Shown piece by piece: positions 1 to 7,153 of a stretch of 64,000 nt of DNA; position 1 is the first letter of the stretch, and each line of letters begins with the position of its first letter. Under the pieces are notes generated by a model that ran no database searches, was not told where the DNA came from, and saw nothing but the letters and a program-made list of their open reading frames with translations. Origin of the DNA: Streptomyces sp. CB09001 (GTDB taxonomy: Bacteria; Actinomycetota; Actinomycetes; Streptomycetales; Streptomycetaceae); assembly GCF_003369795.1 (NCBI RefSeq), contig NZ_CP026730.1, positions 3,348,001 through 3,412,000 on the forward strand, written 5' to 3'. A program made the position numbers and the translations under genes.

Positions 1-399
1 TTGCCGGTGGGCAGGTTCCTGCGCACGCCGCCGACACAGTTGGTGATCGACGACGGCCGCTACCGCGCCGCGGTTGCAGCCGGCGCCCCTGACTTGCGCC
101 CGGTGTTCAGCGCGATCGACGGCACGAAGGCGACATGGACCGACGGCGCCATCGAGGAGATCGACACGATCGTCCTGGCCACCGGCTACCGACCCGACCT
201 CGGCTATCTGCGCCCGCTCGGCGCCCTCGACTGCGACGGCCAACCGCGCCACCGGGAGGGCCTGTCGACCACCCATCCCGGACTGGCGTACGTCGGCCTG
301 GAATGGCAGCGCAGCCTCTCCTCGAACTCCCTGCGCGGGGTCGGCAGGGACGCCGCCCGCGTCGTACGGCGCCTTGTCGCCCATCTCGACGCCCGCTGA
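1..399 (+). CDS. Flavin-containing monooxygenase-like protein, C-terminal part (cut by window start)
   Basis: Only the last 132 residues are inside the window; the reading frame is open at base 1. The visible part carries a VLATGYRP stretch, the ATG-type motif found before the C-terminal helix of flavin-containing monooxygenases and related NAD(P)/FAD oxidoreductases, followed by a typical tail. It ends 39 bases before arsR1 on the same strand. A second member of the same broad family, arsO, lies convergent at 818-1873, so an arsenic-associated oxidoreductase role is plausible but inferred from position. The N-terminal FAD-binding half cannot be seen. Confidence 0.75.
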   Translation: MPVGRFLRTPPTQLVIDDGRYRAAVAAGAPDLRPVFSAIDGTKATWTDGAIEEIDTIVLATGYRPDLGYLRPLGALDCDGQPRHREGLSTTHPGLAYVGLEWQRSLSSNSLRGVGRDAARVVRRLVAHLDAR

Positions 400-414
400 C
401 TCTGGCTGGGCTAG

Positions 415-446
415 TTCGACATGTGTCAACATAGGCGTATGTCGAA
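415..446 (+). promoter_or_regulatory. Candidate ArsR operator overlapping the arsR1 start
   Basis: Perfect inverted repeat TTCGACAT (415-422) and ATGTCGAA (439-446) with a 16-base spacer. The right arm begins with the chosen ATG of arsR1. Dyads of this kind over the promoter/start are usual for ArsR-family autorepressors. Assignment to this ArsR is inferred from position. Confidence 0.6.
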
Positions 447-807
447 TGCCAAGGCACTGCCGCTGCTGGAACGATCCGAGGCCCCCGTCGCCGCGGTGCC
501 GTGCTGCCCGCCGTTGAGCGAGCGTCCCTTCACCGCCGAGGAGGCCGAGCGCACCGCCCGTATGTTCAAGGCGCTCGGCGACCCCGTGCGGCTGCGGCTG
601 TTCTCGGCCGTCGCCTCGCACGAGGGCGGCGAGGCATGCGTGTGCGACATCTCCGACGTCGGTGTCTCGCAGCCGACCGTCTCCCACCACCTGAAGAAGC
701 TCAAGGAGGCCGGCCTGCTCACGTCCGAGCGGCGCGGCACCTGGGTCTACTACCGGGTCGAGCCGTCGGTACTGGCGGCGATGGGACAGCTGCTGGCCGT
801 TCGGTAG
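439..807 (+). CDS. arsR: ArsR-family arsenic/metalloid-responsive repressor
   Basis: A 122-residue winged-helix regulator. Residues 66-70 read ACVCD, the two-cysteine motif of helix 3 that binds As(III) or Sb(III) in E. coli-type ArsR, followed by the recognition helix (SQPTVSHHLKKL) and a wing with WVYYRV. An extra CC pair sits at residues 22-23. The ATG at 439 was chosen over an in-frame ATG at 421: both touch the operator dyad and neither has a good Shine-Dalgarno, so a leaderless message is possible. It is convergent with arsO, 10 bases away. A different ArsR type controls the main ars operon, so this copy may control itself or an upstream gene. Confidence 0.9.
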   Translation: MSNAKALPLLERSEAPVAAVPCCPPLSERPFTAEEAERTARMFKALGDPVRLRLFSAVASHEGGEACVCDISDVGVSQPTVSHHLKKLKEAGLLTSERRGTWVYYRVEPSVLAAMGQLLAVR

Positions 808-817
808 CGCACGCGGA

Positions 818-1873
818 TCACCTTGCACCTTTGAGAAGCCCGGCGATCTGCCGCGCTGCGTCGCGGGCCGCCCGTCCGACGCCGATGAGCGTGGCGGAGG
901 CGGGGCCCGTCCAGTCTCCGTATCCGAGGAGGTGCAGCCGGGGGTCCGCCACTGCACGCGTGCCCTGGGTGGGGATGTGGCCGCGCAGGCCCAGGGGTGA
1001 CAGGTGGGAGAGGGCAGGCCGGAAGCCGGTGCACCAGATCACCACGTCGGCGGGCGCTCGCGTGCCGTCGACCCAGGCGACGCCGTCGCGGTCGAGGCGG
1101 GCGAACATGGGTGACGCTTTGAGCCGCCCGGCGTCCCGGGCCTCACGCACGGGCGGTACGGCGACGATGTCCCCCAGCGAGGCGACGCCTCCGGTGTCGG
1201 TGCGGCCCTCGTCGAGGGCGCGACGTCGGGCGGTGGCCGCGTCGAACAGGGCGCGGCCGTCGATGTCGTCGGCGAGGTACCGGGGCGGACGCCGGGTCAC
1301 CCAGGTCAGTTCGGTGTCGTGGGCGAGGTCGGCGGCGATCTGCGCGCCGGAGTTGCCGCCCCCGACGACGATCACGCGTTGGCCCGCGAAGTCCCGCGGT
1401 CCGCGGTACGAGACGGTGTGCAGTTGCCTGCCCTGGAAGTCGCCGCGGCCGGGGACGGCGGGGAGGAAGGGACGCCACCAAGTGCCGGTCGCGCTGATCA
1501 CCGCGCGTGTGTACCACGGGCCGGAGTCGGTCTCCACTCGCAGCAGCCGGCTGTCGGCGTGCACGCCGATCACCCGGACGGGTCGCTGCACCGGGAGGTC
1601 GTATCGCTTCTCGTAGTCGCTCAGGTAGGCGACCAGGTGCCCGGCGTCCGGGTACTCCTGGCCCGACTGCGGCGGCATGAGGCGGCCGGGGAGCGAGGAG
1701 AAGGCTGCCGGGGAGAACAGGTGGAGCGAGTCCCAGGTGTGCTGCCAGGCCCCGCCCGGGGTGGCCTGGGCGTCGAGGACAACGAAGTCGAGGCCCAGGC
1801 GGCGCAGGTGGTAGCCGGCGGCGAGCCCTGCCTGACCGCCGCCGATCACCACCACGTCGGAGTGCTGTGTCAT
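818..1873 (-). CDS. arsO: ArsO-like FAD/NAD(P) monooxygenase
   Basis: A 351-residue flavoprotein. The N-terminal Rossmann motif GGGQAG (about residues 11-16) binds FAD, a second GGGNSG near the middle binds NAD(P)H, and a WCTGFRP motif lies near the C terminus. The start is the ATG immediately before the first beta strand (TQHSDVVVIGGG); longer in-frame versions add a low-complexity arginine-rich leader and are not credible. It follows acr3 on the minus strand after 58 bases, giving the order arsR-acr3-arsO known from Streptomyces arsenic clusters. Its exact reaction in arsenic resistance is unsettled, so ArsO is a family and context call. Confidence 0.85.
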   Translation of the reverse strand: MTQHSDVVVIGGGQAGLAAGYHLRRLGLDFVVLDAQATPGGAWQHTWDSLHLFSPAAFSSLPGRLMPPQSGQEYPDAGHLVAYLSDYEKRYDLPVQRPVRVIGVHADSRLLRVETDSGPWYTRAVISATGTWWRPFLPAVPGRGDFQGRQLHTVSYRGPRDFAGQRVIVVGGGNSGAQIAADLAHDTELTWVTRRPPRYLADDIDGRALFDAATARRRALDEGRTDTGGVASLGDIVAVPPVREARDAGRLKASPMFARLDRDGVAWVDGTRAPADVVIWCTGFRPALSHLSPLGLRGHIPTQGTRAVADPRLHLLGYGDWTGPASATLIGVGRAARDAARQIAGLLKGAR

Positions 1874-1931
1874 GCCGCCTGCGCCGCCGCGCACGTGATG
1901 GACCGGACGGTGCGGGCCGTGAGGCAATGCA

Positions 1932-3041
1932 TCAGTAGCCTCTGCCCTCGGTGGTCGGAGCGGACGGGGTGAACTTCTTGCGCCAGGCCAGCGAAACATA
2001 GACGAGGCCGATCAGGACGGGCACCTCGATGAGCGGACCCACCACGCCGGACAGGGCCTGGCCGGAGGTGACACCGAAAGTGGCGATGGCGACGGCGATG
2101 GCCAGCTCGAAGTTGTTGCCGGCGGCGGTGAAGGCGAGGGTGGCCGTCCGGTCGTAGGCGAGGCCGATCGCCTTGCCCAGCAGGAAGGTGCCGAAGAACA
2201 TGACCGCGAAGTACACCAGCAGCGGCAGCGCGATGCGGACCACGTCCAGCGGCTGCGAGGTGATGGTCCTGCCCTGCAGGGCGAACAGGATGACGATCGT
2301 GAACAGCAGGCCGTAGAGCGCCCACGGACCGATCCTCGGCAGGAAGCGGGACTCGTACTTCTCGCGGCCGAGCCTCTTCTCGCCGATGCGGCGGGTGAGG
2401 AAGCCCGCGAGCAGTGGAACACCGAGGAAGATGACGACGTTCAGGGCGATCTTCCACATGGAGATGTCCAGGCGTTCGCCGTCGCCCAGACCCAGCCAGC
2501 CGGGCAGCAGGTCGAGGTAGAACCAGCCGAGCAGACCGAACGCCAGGACCTGGAAAACGGAGTTGAGGGCGACGAGTACGGCGGCGGCCTCGCGGTCGCC
2601 GCAGGCGAGGTCGTTCCAGATGATGACCATGGCGATGCAGCGGGCCAGGCCGACGATGATCAGGCCGGTGCGGTACTCGGGCAGGTCCGGCAGGAAGATC
2701 CAGGCGAGCGCGAACATCACCGCCGGGCCGACGATCCAGTTGATCACCAGCGACGAGGCCATGAGCCTGCGATCGCCGGTAACGGCGTCGAGCCTGTCGT
2801 AGCGGACCTTGGCCAGGACCGGATACATCATGACCAGCAGGCCGACGGCGATCGGCAAGGAGATGCCGCCGATCTCGACCCTGGCAAGGGCGTCGTCCAG
2901 ACCCGAGACGGCTCGGCCCAGGCCGAGGCCGATGGCCATGGCGATGAGGATCCAGACGGCGAGGAAGCGGTCGAGCGTCGACAGCTTCGCGACGACGGAG
3001 GGCTCCTCGGTGGTCGTCGCGGGGGCTTCGGTGCGGGTCAC
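1932..3041 (-). CDS. acr3: Acr3-type arsenite efflux transporter
   Basis: A 369-residue integral membrane protein with about ten hydrophobic segments, the bile/arsenite/riboflavin transporter fold. It extrudes As(III) across the cytoplasmic membrane using the proton gradient. The family's essential cysteine is visible in LARCIAMVIIWN and the conserved glutamate in GNNFELAIAVA. The start is a GTG at 3041 that overlaps the arsR2 stop by four bases (GTGA), so translation is coupled. The first ~35 residues are a soluble cytoplasmic tail rich in T, E and A. It is followed by arsO in the same operon. Confidence 0.95.
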   Translation of the reverse strand: MTRTEAPATTTEEPSVVAKLSTLDRFLAVWILIAMAIGLGLGRAVSGLDDALARVEIGGISLPIAVGLLVMMYPVLAKVRYDRLDAVTGDRRLMASSLVINWIVGPAVMFALAWIFLPDLPEYRTGLIIVGLARCIAMVIIWNDLACGDREAAAVLVALNSVFQVLAFGLLGWFYLDLLPGWLGLGDGERLDISMWKIALNVVIFLGVPLLAGFLTRRIGEKRLGREKYESRFLPRIGPWALYGLLFTIVILFALQGRTITSQPLDVVRIALPLLVYFAVMFFGTFLLGKAIGLAYDRTATLAFTAAGNNFELAIAVAIATFGVTSGQALSGVVGPLIEVPVLIGLVYVSLAWRKKFTPSAPTTEGRGY

Positions 3042-3346
3042 GGACAGGCCCTCTTGTTCTCGACGGCGTTGCGTGCGGAGTCGGCCAGGTCGGCGAACTG
3101 GCCGGCGAGCGAGGCGATGACGTCCGGGCGGAGCCTGTAGTACGTGTAGCGGCCGCACGGCTCGGTTTCGACGACGCCGGCCTCGCGCAGCACTCTCAGG
3201 TGGTTGGAGAGGTTGGTCTGCCGGGCACCGGTCTCCTCCACGAGGTGGGTGGTGCACAGCGTCTCTTTGGCGAGCAGGGTCACGATCCGCAGCCTGAGCG
3301 GGTCCGCCAGGACCCGGATCAGGTCAGTGTCGACTGACGTCATCAT
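3038..3346 (-). CDS. arsR: ArsR-family repressor of the acr3-arsO operon
   Basis: A 102-residue winged-helix repressor, first gene of the minus-strand arsR-acr3-arsO operon. It lacks the CxC helix-3 motif of the other ArsR here. Instead it has a single Cys in ETLCTTHLVEETG and one in EPCGRYTYY, so metalloid coordination must differ, as known for several actinobacterial ArsRs. The DNA-recognition helix is RQTNLSNHLRVLREAG. A direct repeat/dyad at 3348-3377 lies immediately upstream, between this gene and divergent arsC, and is the likely operator. Two adjacent methionines begin the protein; the upstream one is used here. Confidence 0.92.
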   Translation of the reverse strand: MMTSVDTDLIRVLADPLRLRIVTLLAKETLCTTHLVEETGARQTNLSNHLRVLREAGVVETEPCGRYTYYRLRPDVIASLAGQFADLADSARNAVENKRACP

Positions 3347-3347
3347 G

Positions 3348-3377
3348 CACTGATACTCTCACATCAGTGGTGACTGA
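3348..3377. promoter_or_regulatory. Candidate ArsR operator in the arsR2/arsC intergenic region
   Basis: CACTGAT (3348-3354) and ATCAGTG (3363-3369) form a perfect inverted repeat with 8 bases between. The right arm also takes part in a second dyad, TCAGT-GGTG-ACTGA (3364-3377). The cluster sits directly upstream of arsR2 and about 60-90 bases upstream of arsC, so one bound repressor could control both directions. Confidence 0.6.
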
Positions 3378-3438
3378 CACCATCGGGCGCTGATGCCATG
3401 CGCGCCTGATGCCGTCTCGAGACAAGAGAGACCTCCTG

Positions 3439-3852
3439 ATGCCCGACAAGCCTTCCGTGCTGTTCGTCTGCGTCCACAACGCCGGCCGCTCGCAGATGGC
3501 AGCCGCGTGGCTGACCCACCTGGCCGGGGATCGCGTCGAGGTCCGTTCCGCCGGATCCAACCCGGGCGAGAACGTCAACCCGGCCGCCGTCGAGGCGATG
3601 CGCGAGGTCGGTGTCGACATCTCCGCCGAGGTGCCAAAGATGCTGACCGTGGACGCGGTCAAGGAGTCCGACGTCTGCATCACCATGGGCTGTGGCGACA
3701 CGTGCCCGGTCTTCCCGGGCAAGCGCTACTTGGACTGGCAGTTGGAGGACCCGGCCGGCCAGGGCGTCGAGGCCGTCCGCCCGATCCGCGACGAGATCAA
3801 GGTGCTGGTCGAGGGCCTGATCAAGGAGATCGCGCCAGAGCCGCAGTCATGA
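3439..3852 (+). CDS. arsC: Arsenate reductase, low-molecular-weight phosphatase type
   Basis: A 137-residue enzyme that reduces As(V) to As(III), the substrate of the Acr3 pump. The phosphatase P-loop CVHNAGRS holds the nucleophile Cys11 and Arg17. Cys85 and Cys89 in MGCGDTCP provide the redox loop, and Asp104 in a DP motif is the likely general acid. This cysteine pattern is that of the S. aureus pI258-like, thioredoxin-regenerated class. No thioredoxin reductase gene is seen beside it. The ATG at 3439 is preferred over one at 3409 because AGAGAG precedes it and the family starts just before the first beta strand. It is divergent from arsR2-acr3-arsO. Confidence 0.95.
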   Translation: MPDKPSVLFVCVHNAGRSQMAAAWLTHLAGDRVEVRSAGSNPGENVNPAAVEAMREVGVDISAEVPKMLTVDAVKESDVCITMGCGDTCPVFPGKRYLDWQLEDPAGQGVEAVRPIRDEIKVLVEGLIKEIAPEPQS

Positions 3853-3903
3853 GCAACGCCCGCAGCCCGCACTCGGATCGACCATGGCCTCACGACAGAT
3901 CGC

Positions 3904-4134
3904 CTACTTGAGCCGGCGTACACACCTCGGAGCATCCACGGCCCCGGGGCACCGATAGCGCGCAGCGCAGCAACCAACCCGTCGGCCTTCCCCACCACCG
4001 ATACTCGACAAAACCTCGGTCCAGGCTCGCGTCACGTCGCCGAAGTCCAGCAACAGCCCCCGGACCTGCCGGAGCAGAACGCGCAGGACCACAACACCCG
4101 CGACGCTTCCGAGCCCCATCCCGATCCACCACAT
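3904..4134 (-). CDS. Small hypothetical membrane protein
   Basis: Possible 76-residue protein, not recognised. The ATG at 4134 has a strong GAGGAGG Shine-Dalgarno seven to eight bases upstream (complement of 4141-4147), which argues for real translation. The N terminus is one hydrophobic segment (WWIGMGLGSVAGVVVLRVLL), then a basic/amphipathic stretch containing LLLDFGDVTRAW. The last third is cysteine- and arginine-rich and looks less protein-like, so a frameshifted or decayed end is possible. It lies between arsC and the tRNA-derived boundary, where small mobile-element genes are common. Confidence 0.4.
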   Translation of the reverse strand: MWWIGMGLGSVAGVVVLRVLLRQVRGLLLDFGDVTRAWTEVLSSIGGGEGRRVGCCAARYRCPGAVDAPRCVRRLK

Positions 4135-4426
4135 CGGCCGCCTCCTCGCCCAGAACCCCAGGCTGCCTGCGGCGAAGATCGAAGTCTGTACCCAAAGAGA
4201 CGCTTTTTGTGATCTTGGCATCCTCGGTTAGGAGTGTGCACACGCAAGTCACCGTGGCAGCAGTGCTCCCCCGCCAGGCATTCCTCATCGCCAAGTGCCC
4301 AGCGGCCCTCCGCGAAGCAGCGCCGACCAGCCTCGTGCCCACAGCGTGCCCATACGACCGGAGAACAACGGTAAACAGCGGCGCGGAACAGGTAGCCGAA
4401 AGCGCGCTCCAGAATACGTAGCCGCA
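4135..4426. other. Non-coding stretch inside the island end
   Basis: No reading frame here has convincing codon bias, and base composition is more AT-rich than the surroundings. Short open frames exist on both strands but lack ribosome-binding sites and recognisable sequence. It probably belongs to the tail of the inserted element. Confidence 0.4.
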
Positions 4427-4445
4427 GGTGAGAGGTGGTCTCACC
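4427..4445. repeat. Short perfect hairpin beside the tRNA fragment
   Basis: GGTGAGA (4427-4433) and TCTCACC (4439-4445) with a GGTGG loop. It lies 14 bases upstream of the tRNA-Gly 3' half. It could be an integrase arm site or a leftover of element DNA; function unknown. Confidence 0.45.
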
Positions 4446-4459
4446 CGTGAAGCGCCCTC

Positions 4460-4505
4460 GCTTCCCAAGCTGAGAGCGCGAGTTCGATGCTCATCACCCG
4501 CTCCA
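4460..4505 (+). other. tRNA-Gly(CCC) 3' half, probable attachment-site remnant
   Basis: These 46 bases match, from memory, the 3' half of a Streptomyces tRNA-Gly with anticodon CCC: anticodon loop TTCCCAA (4462-4468), anticodon 3' stem, variable loop, T arm GCGAG-TTCGATG-CTCAT, acceptor strand CACCCGC, discriminator T and encoded CCA. A matching D-arm half is absent upstream: spacing to the only acceptor-like heptamer (4424-4430) is about eight bases too long and no GG-containing D loop is present. The T stem has a C-A mismatch, as expected for a copy no longer under selection. A tRNA-type terminator follows. This is what remains on one flank when an element integrates into a tRNA 3' end. Confidence 0.7.
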
Positions 4506-4509
4506 CACG

Positions 4510-4536
4510 AAACCCCAGGTCAGCGACCTGGGGTTT
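4510..4536 (+). terminator. Hairpin downstream of the tRNA fragment
   Basis: AAACCCCAGGTC (4510-4521) and GACCTGGGGTTT (4525-4536) form a 12-base-pair stem with a 3-base loop, followed by a T-rich tract. It is positioned four bases after the CCA, the usual place for a tRNA terminator, and fits original chromosomal sequence right of the insertion point. Confidence 0.75.
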
Positions 4537-4672
4537 GTGTCTATCGCTGGCTCTTCGTCGGTCCTTCGCACATCATGCACTCGAAAATGGGACACGCGGA
4601 GGGCACGGATACGTGGCCAGGACCGCCCAACCACTGTCCCTCAGGCCGGTGCCTTGTGCGGCGCTCCCCGGC

Positions 4673-5347
4673 TCAGCCGAAGCTCACGTCGCTGCACCAC
4701 ATGTAGGCCTGGTCGAGGTGCGAGGCCTGCCAGATCACGAACACGACGTGGTGTCCGGTGTAGCCGGCAGTCTGGACGGGGAACGTGATGTCCTGCGCCG
4801 GGGCGAAGCGGCCGGTCTGCGTGATGAAGTCGAGGTTGCCCCAGCCCAGTGTCTGGGTCTTGGGGTCGAAGCCCTGCTTGCTCACGTAGACCTTGAAGTA
4901 GTCGGCACCGTGGGACGCCTGGTCGTACAGGTGGACCGAGAAGTTGTTGCCGACGGTGGTGGTCTTCCACTGCCCGGGCTTGTTCAGGCTGGCGTTCCTC
5001 GACAGGTTGTTGCTGCAGAGCGTCCCGTCGGGGGTCCGCGCCTGGAACTGGCCACCGAGGCCGTCGCGGAGCGCGCTCATCCAGTTCCACATGGTGTCGG
5101 GGTTGGCCTGGAAGGCCTGCCAACACATGGGATCTTCGGTCTGCATGGCCGGGTTCGTGTGGTTGCTGCCCCACGTCTTCCAGCACTGGTACGCCCGGGA
5201 GGCGGGGCCGACGATGGTGCCGTGAGCCTGGGCGGGGGCCGACCAGGTCAGTGCGCCGACAACCACGGCGAACAGCATGACGAGCGCCTGGAGAGGGCGA
5301 CGGAGGGGCGACCGCGAACGCCCGGTTAACGGACTCTGTGTGCGCAT
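4673..5347 (-). CDS. Secreted AA10 lytic polysaccharide monooxygenase
   Basis: A 224-residue secreted copper enzyme that oxidatively cleaves crystalline cellulose or chitin. The twin-arginine/hydrophobic signal peptide ends in AQA|HGT, so His42 becomes the N-terminal copper ligand of the mature protein. His146 in DQASHGADYFKVY is the second histidine-brace ligand, and Phe223 fits the axial aromatic position. Cys55, Cys75, Cys111 and Cys218 can form two disulfides. There is no carbohydrate-binding module. The length of the mature domain (183 residues) is normal for single-domain AA10 enzymes. A CebR-type operator 35 bases upstream of the start suggests cellobiose-controlled expression and cellulose as substrate. 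Confidence 0.95.
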   Translation of the reverse strand: MRTQSPLTGRSRSPLRRPLQALVMLFAVVVGALTWSAPAQAHGTIVGPASRAYQCWKTWGSNHTNPAMQTEDPMCWQAFQANPDTMWNWMSALRDGLGGQFQARTPDGTLCSNNLSRNASLNKPGQWKTTTVGNNFSVHLYDQASHGADYFKVYVSKQGFDPKTQTLGWGNLDFITQTGRFAPAQDITFPVQTAGYTGHHVVFVIWQASHLDQAYMWCSDVSFG

Positions 5348-5381
5348 GTGGGGGGAACTCCTTCCAGTTGCAAGGCTGTTA

Positions 5382-5395
5382 TGGGAGCGCTCCCA
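5382..5395. promoter_or_regulatory. CebR-type operator (TGGGAGCGCTCCCA)
   Basis: The exact 14-base palindrome TGGGAGCGCTCCCA, known as the cellobiose-responsive CebR box of Streptomyces cellulase and cellobiose-uptake genes. It lies 35 bases upstream of the LPMO ATG, where bound repressor would block transcription. Confidence 0.85.
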
Positions 5396-5627
5396 ACGGT
5401 AGGTCGCCTGGGTGAAATGTCAATGAAACGCACAAAGTTGATCACAGCGGTGGGCAACGAGCGGGGAATCTGCCGTGCGCCGGACGCGCCGCAACTCACC
5501 CGGGGGCGCCTCCGCGGCCCCGGGACGCTCGCGGACCAGGCGCCGGAGCACTTCGCGGTGGACCGTCCGCCGGGCCATGGAGAAGCAACCTGGCTGATCA
5601 GTCGCCGTCCCCGAATCCCAGCTCCTT

Positions 5628-6164
5628 GTGGGGGACGGCGCGGATGCTGTGGTGCAGGCCGACCTCCAGGCCGACGCCTACGAGCAGATGGGCTACCAGG
5701 CCGAGGGCCCGCAGTGGCGCGGCATCTTCCTGACCGCCGCCAAGGAACTGCGCGAGGGCGTCGTCCCGGCCGCCTTCGCCACCGCCAGCCCGGACTCGAT
5801 CCTGGCCATGCCGATCGACATCCTCTTCGACTTCGCCGCCGTCCACCTCGTCGGCGACAAGGCCGCCACGGCCGACCTGCGCATCGACTTCCGCTTCACC
5901 GACACCGACACCGACACCGACGAGACCTGGACGATGTGGGTTCGCCGAGGCGTCCTCAACGCACGCCGCGGCGCCTCGCCCGACACTCGCTTGACGGTCA
6001 GCGGCCCCAAGCCCGCCCTCGTCGCCTGCCTCCTCAAGCCGGCCGACGCGGAACGCCTCGCCCGGGCCGGGAAGATCACTCTCGACGGGGACGAGTCCGC
6101 CCTGACAACCCTGGCCGGACTCCTGGACGACTTCGACCCGGACTTCGCCGTCGTCACCCCCTGA
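5628..6164 (+). pseudogene. Alkyl/aryl-sulfatase remnant, C-terminal dimerisation and SCP2-like part
   Basis: The 178-residue frame reads QADAYEQMGYQAEGPQWR and continues into an SCP2-like domain, as in the C-terminal third of metallo-beta-lactamase-fold alkylsulfatases (SdsA1/BDS1 type). Those enzymes are about 600 residues or longer. The catalytic domain with its zinc-binding HxHxDH motif is absent; the upstream 280 bases show no related sequence in any frame. The only start is a GTG with poor context. It also contains a short run of repeated TD residues. Most likely a deletion remnant close to the island boundary. Confidence 0.75.
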
Positions 6165-6353
6165 TGCGCGGCTCCTCGGTCAGTCATCCGGAGCGGGAGC
6201 GGGAGCGGGGTACGCATCCGCGAAATCCTCCCGTGGCGCCTTTCGGAAGAACTCGCGCGCCGCTGTCGATCCCGTCGGGTCCCGTTCGACATCTTGATGC
6301 AGGACGCATCGCCAGGAAGCAACAGGAACCCACAGGACCTGATGAGGGAACGC

Positions 6354-7001
6354 ATGGATCAGCTGCTGCGAGTACAGAACTTCACCGTCTCACGCGACGG
6401 CGTCGCCGCCGGCGAGGACCAGAGCCTGGAGCGGCCCTTCGGGCACGACGTCGATCCGGGGCGGCTGTTCGCCTGGGCCGGCGCCACGGCGAGCTGGCCC
6501 AACCGCACCGAGCCTGGAGGAACCCGGGGCCTCGACGACTACTTCGCCCGGGACTTCAGCCACAACATCGGCGCCGAGATCATGGGCCGCAACAAGTTCG
6601 GGCCCCAGCGCGGCCCGTGGCAGGACCACGAGTGGCAGGGCTGGTGGGGTGACGAGCCGCCGTTCCGCACTCCGGTGTTCGTCCTGACCCACCACGCGCG
6701 TCCGTCGTTCACGCTCTCCGACACCACGTTCCACTTCGTGGACGGCGAACCCGCCACCGTGCTCGCGCAGGCGCGGGAGGCCGCGCAGGGCAAGGACGTC
6801 CGGCTCGGCGGCGGGGTGACCACCGTCCGGGAGTTCCTCGACGCCGGTCTCGTCGACACGCTGCACGTGGTCGTCGCGCCGGTGACGCTCGGCTCCGGGC
6901 TGCGCCTGTGGGACTCGCCGGAGCATCTGCTGGACCGGTACCACATGGAGGTCGTGCCCAGCCCGAGCGGCGTGACGCACCACCTCTTCTGGCGCAGATG
7001 A
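6354..7001 (+). CDS. RibD C-terminal/dihydrofolate-reductase-like protein
   Basis: A 215-residue protein of the RibD_C family, which shares the dihydrofolate reductase fold and binds NADPH. Visible hallmarks are VFVLTHHARP in the first half and KDVRLGGGVTTVREFLDAGLVDTLHVVVAPVTLGSG in the second. Family members are broadly annotated as dihydrofolate reductase family proteins and the true substrate is usually unknown. The ATG at 6354 was chosen because GAGGGAA precedes it; the start ends an AT-richer leader after the sulfatase remnant. It stands alone between a pseudogene and the molybdate regulator. Confidence 0.85.
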   Translation: MDQLLRVQNFTVSRDGVAAGEDQSLERPFGHDVDPGRLFAWAGATASWPNRTEPGGTRGLDDYFARDFSHNIGAEIMGRNKFGPQRGPWQDHEWQGWWGDEPPFRTPVFVLTHHARPSFTLSDTTFHFVDGEPATVLAQAREAAQGKDVRLGGGVTTVREFLDAGLVDTLHVVVAPVTLGSGLRLWDSPEHLLDRYHMEVVPSPSGVTHHLFWRR

Positions 7002-7153
7002 CAAGAGCGAGAGAGGGAGGGGAACGCGCGATGCGACGTCGGAAGTGTGGGGCTCGCGACGGGGCTTCCTGAGGGTCGCGAGCGCCGGGGCCGGGGAGGG
7101 CGGCCCCGGCCTCCCCGGTGAGCCGTTCCCGCCGCTGATCTATCTTGGCGGCC

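Noticed and set aside
818..1999. N-terminally longer ArsO
   Set aside because: The extra ~42 residues are arginine/proline-rich shadow sequence and overlap acr3; the FAD motif starts right after the ATG at 1873.
4424..4505. Complete tRNA-Gly gene
   Set aside because: GCAGGTG at 4424-4430 can nearly pair with the acceptor strand, but the distance to the anticodon loop is about eight bases too long and no D arm is visible, so it is taken as a coincidental or remnant match.
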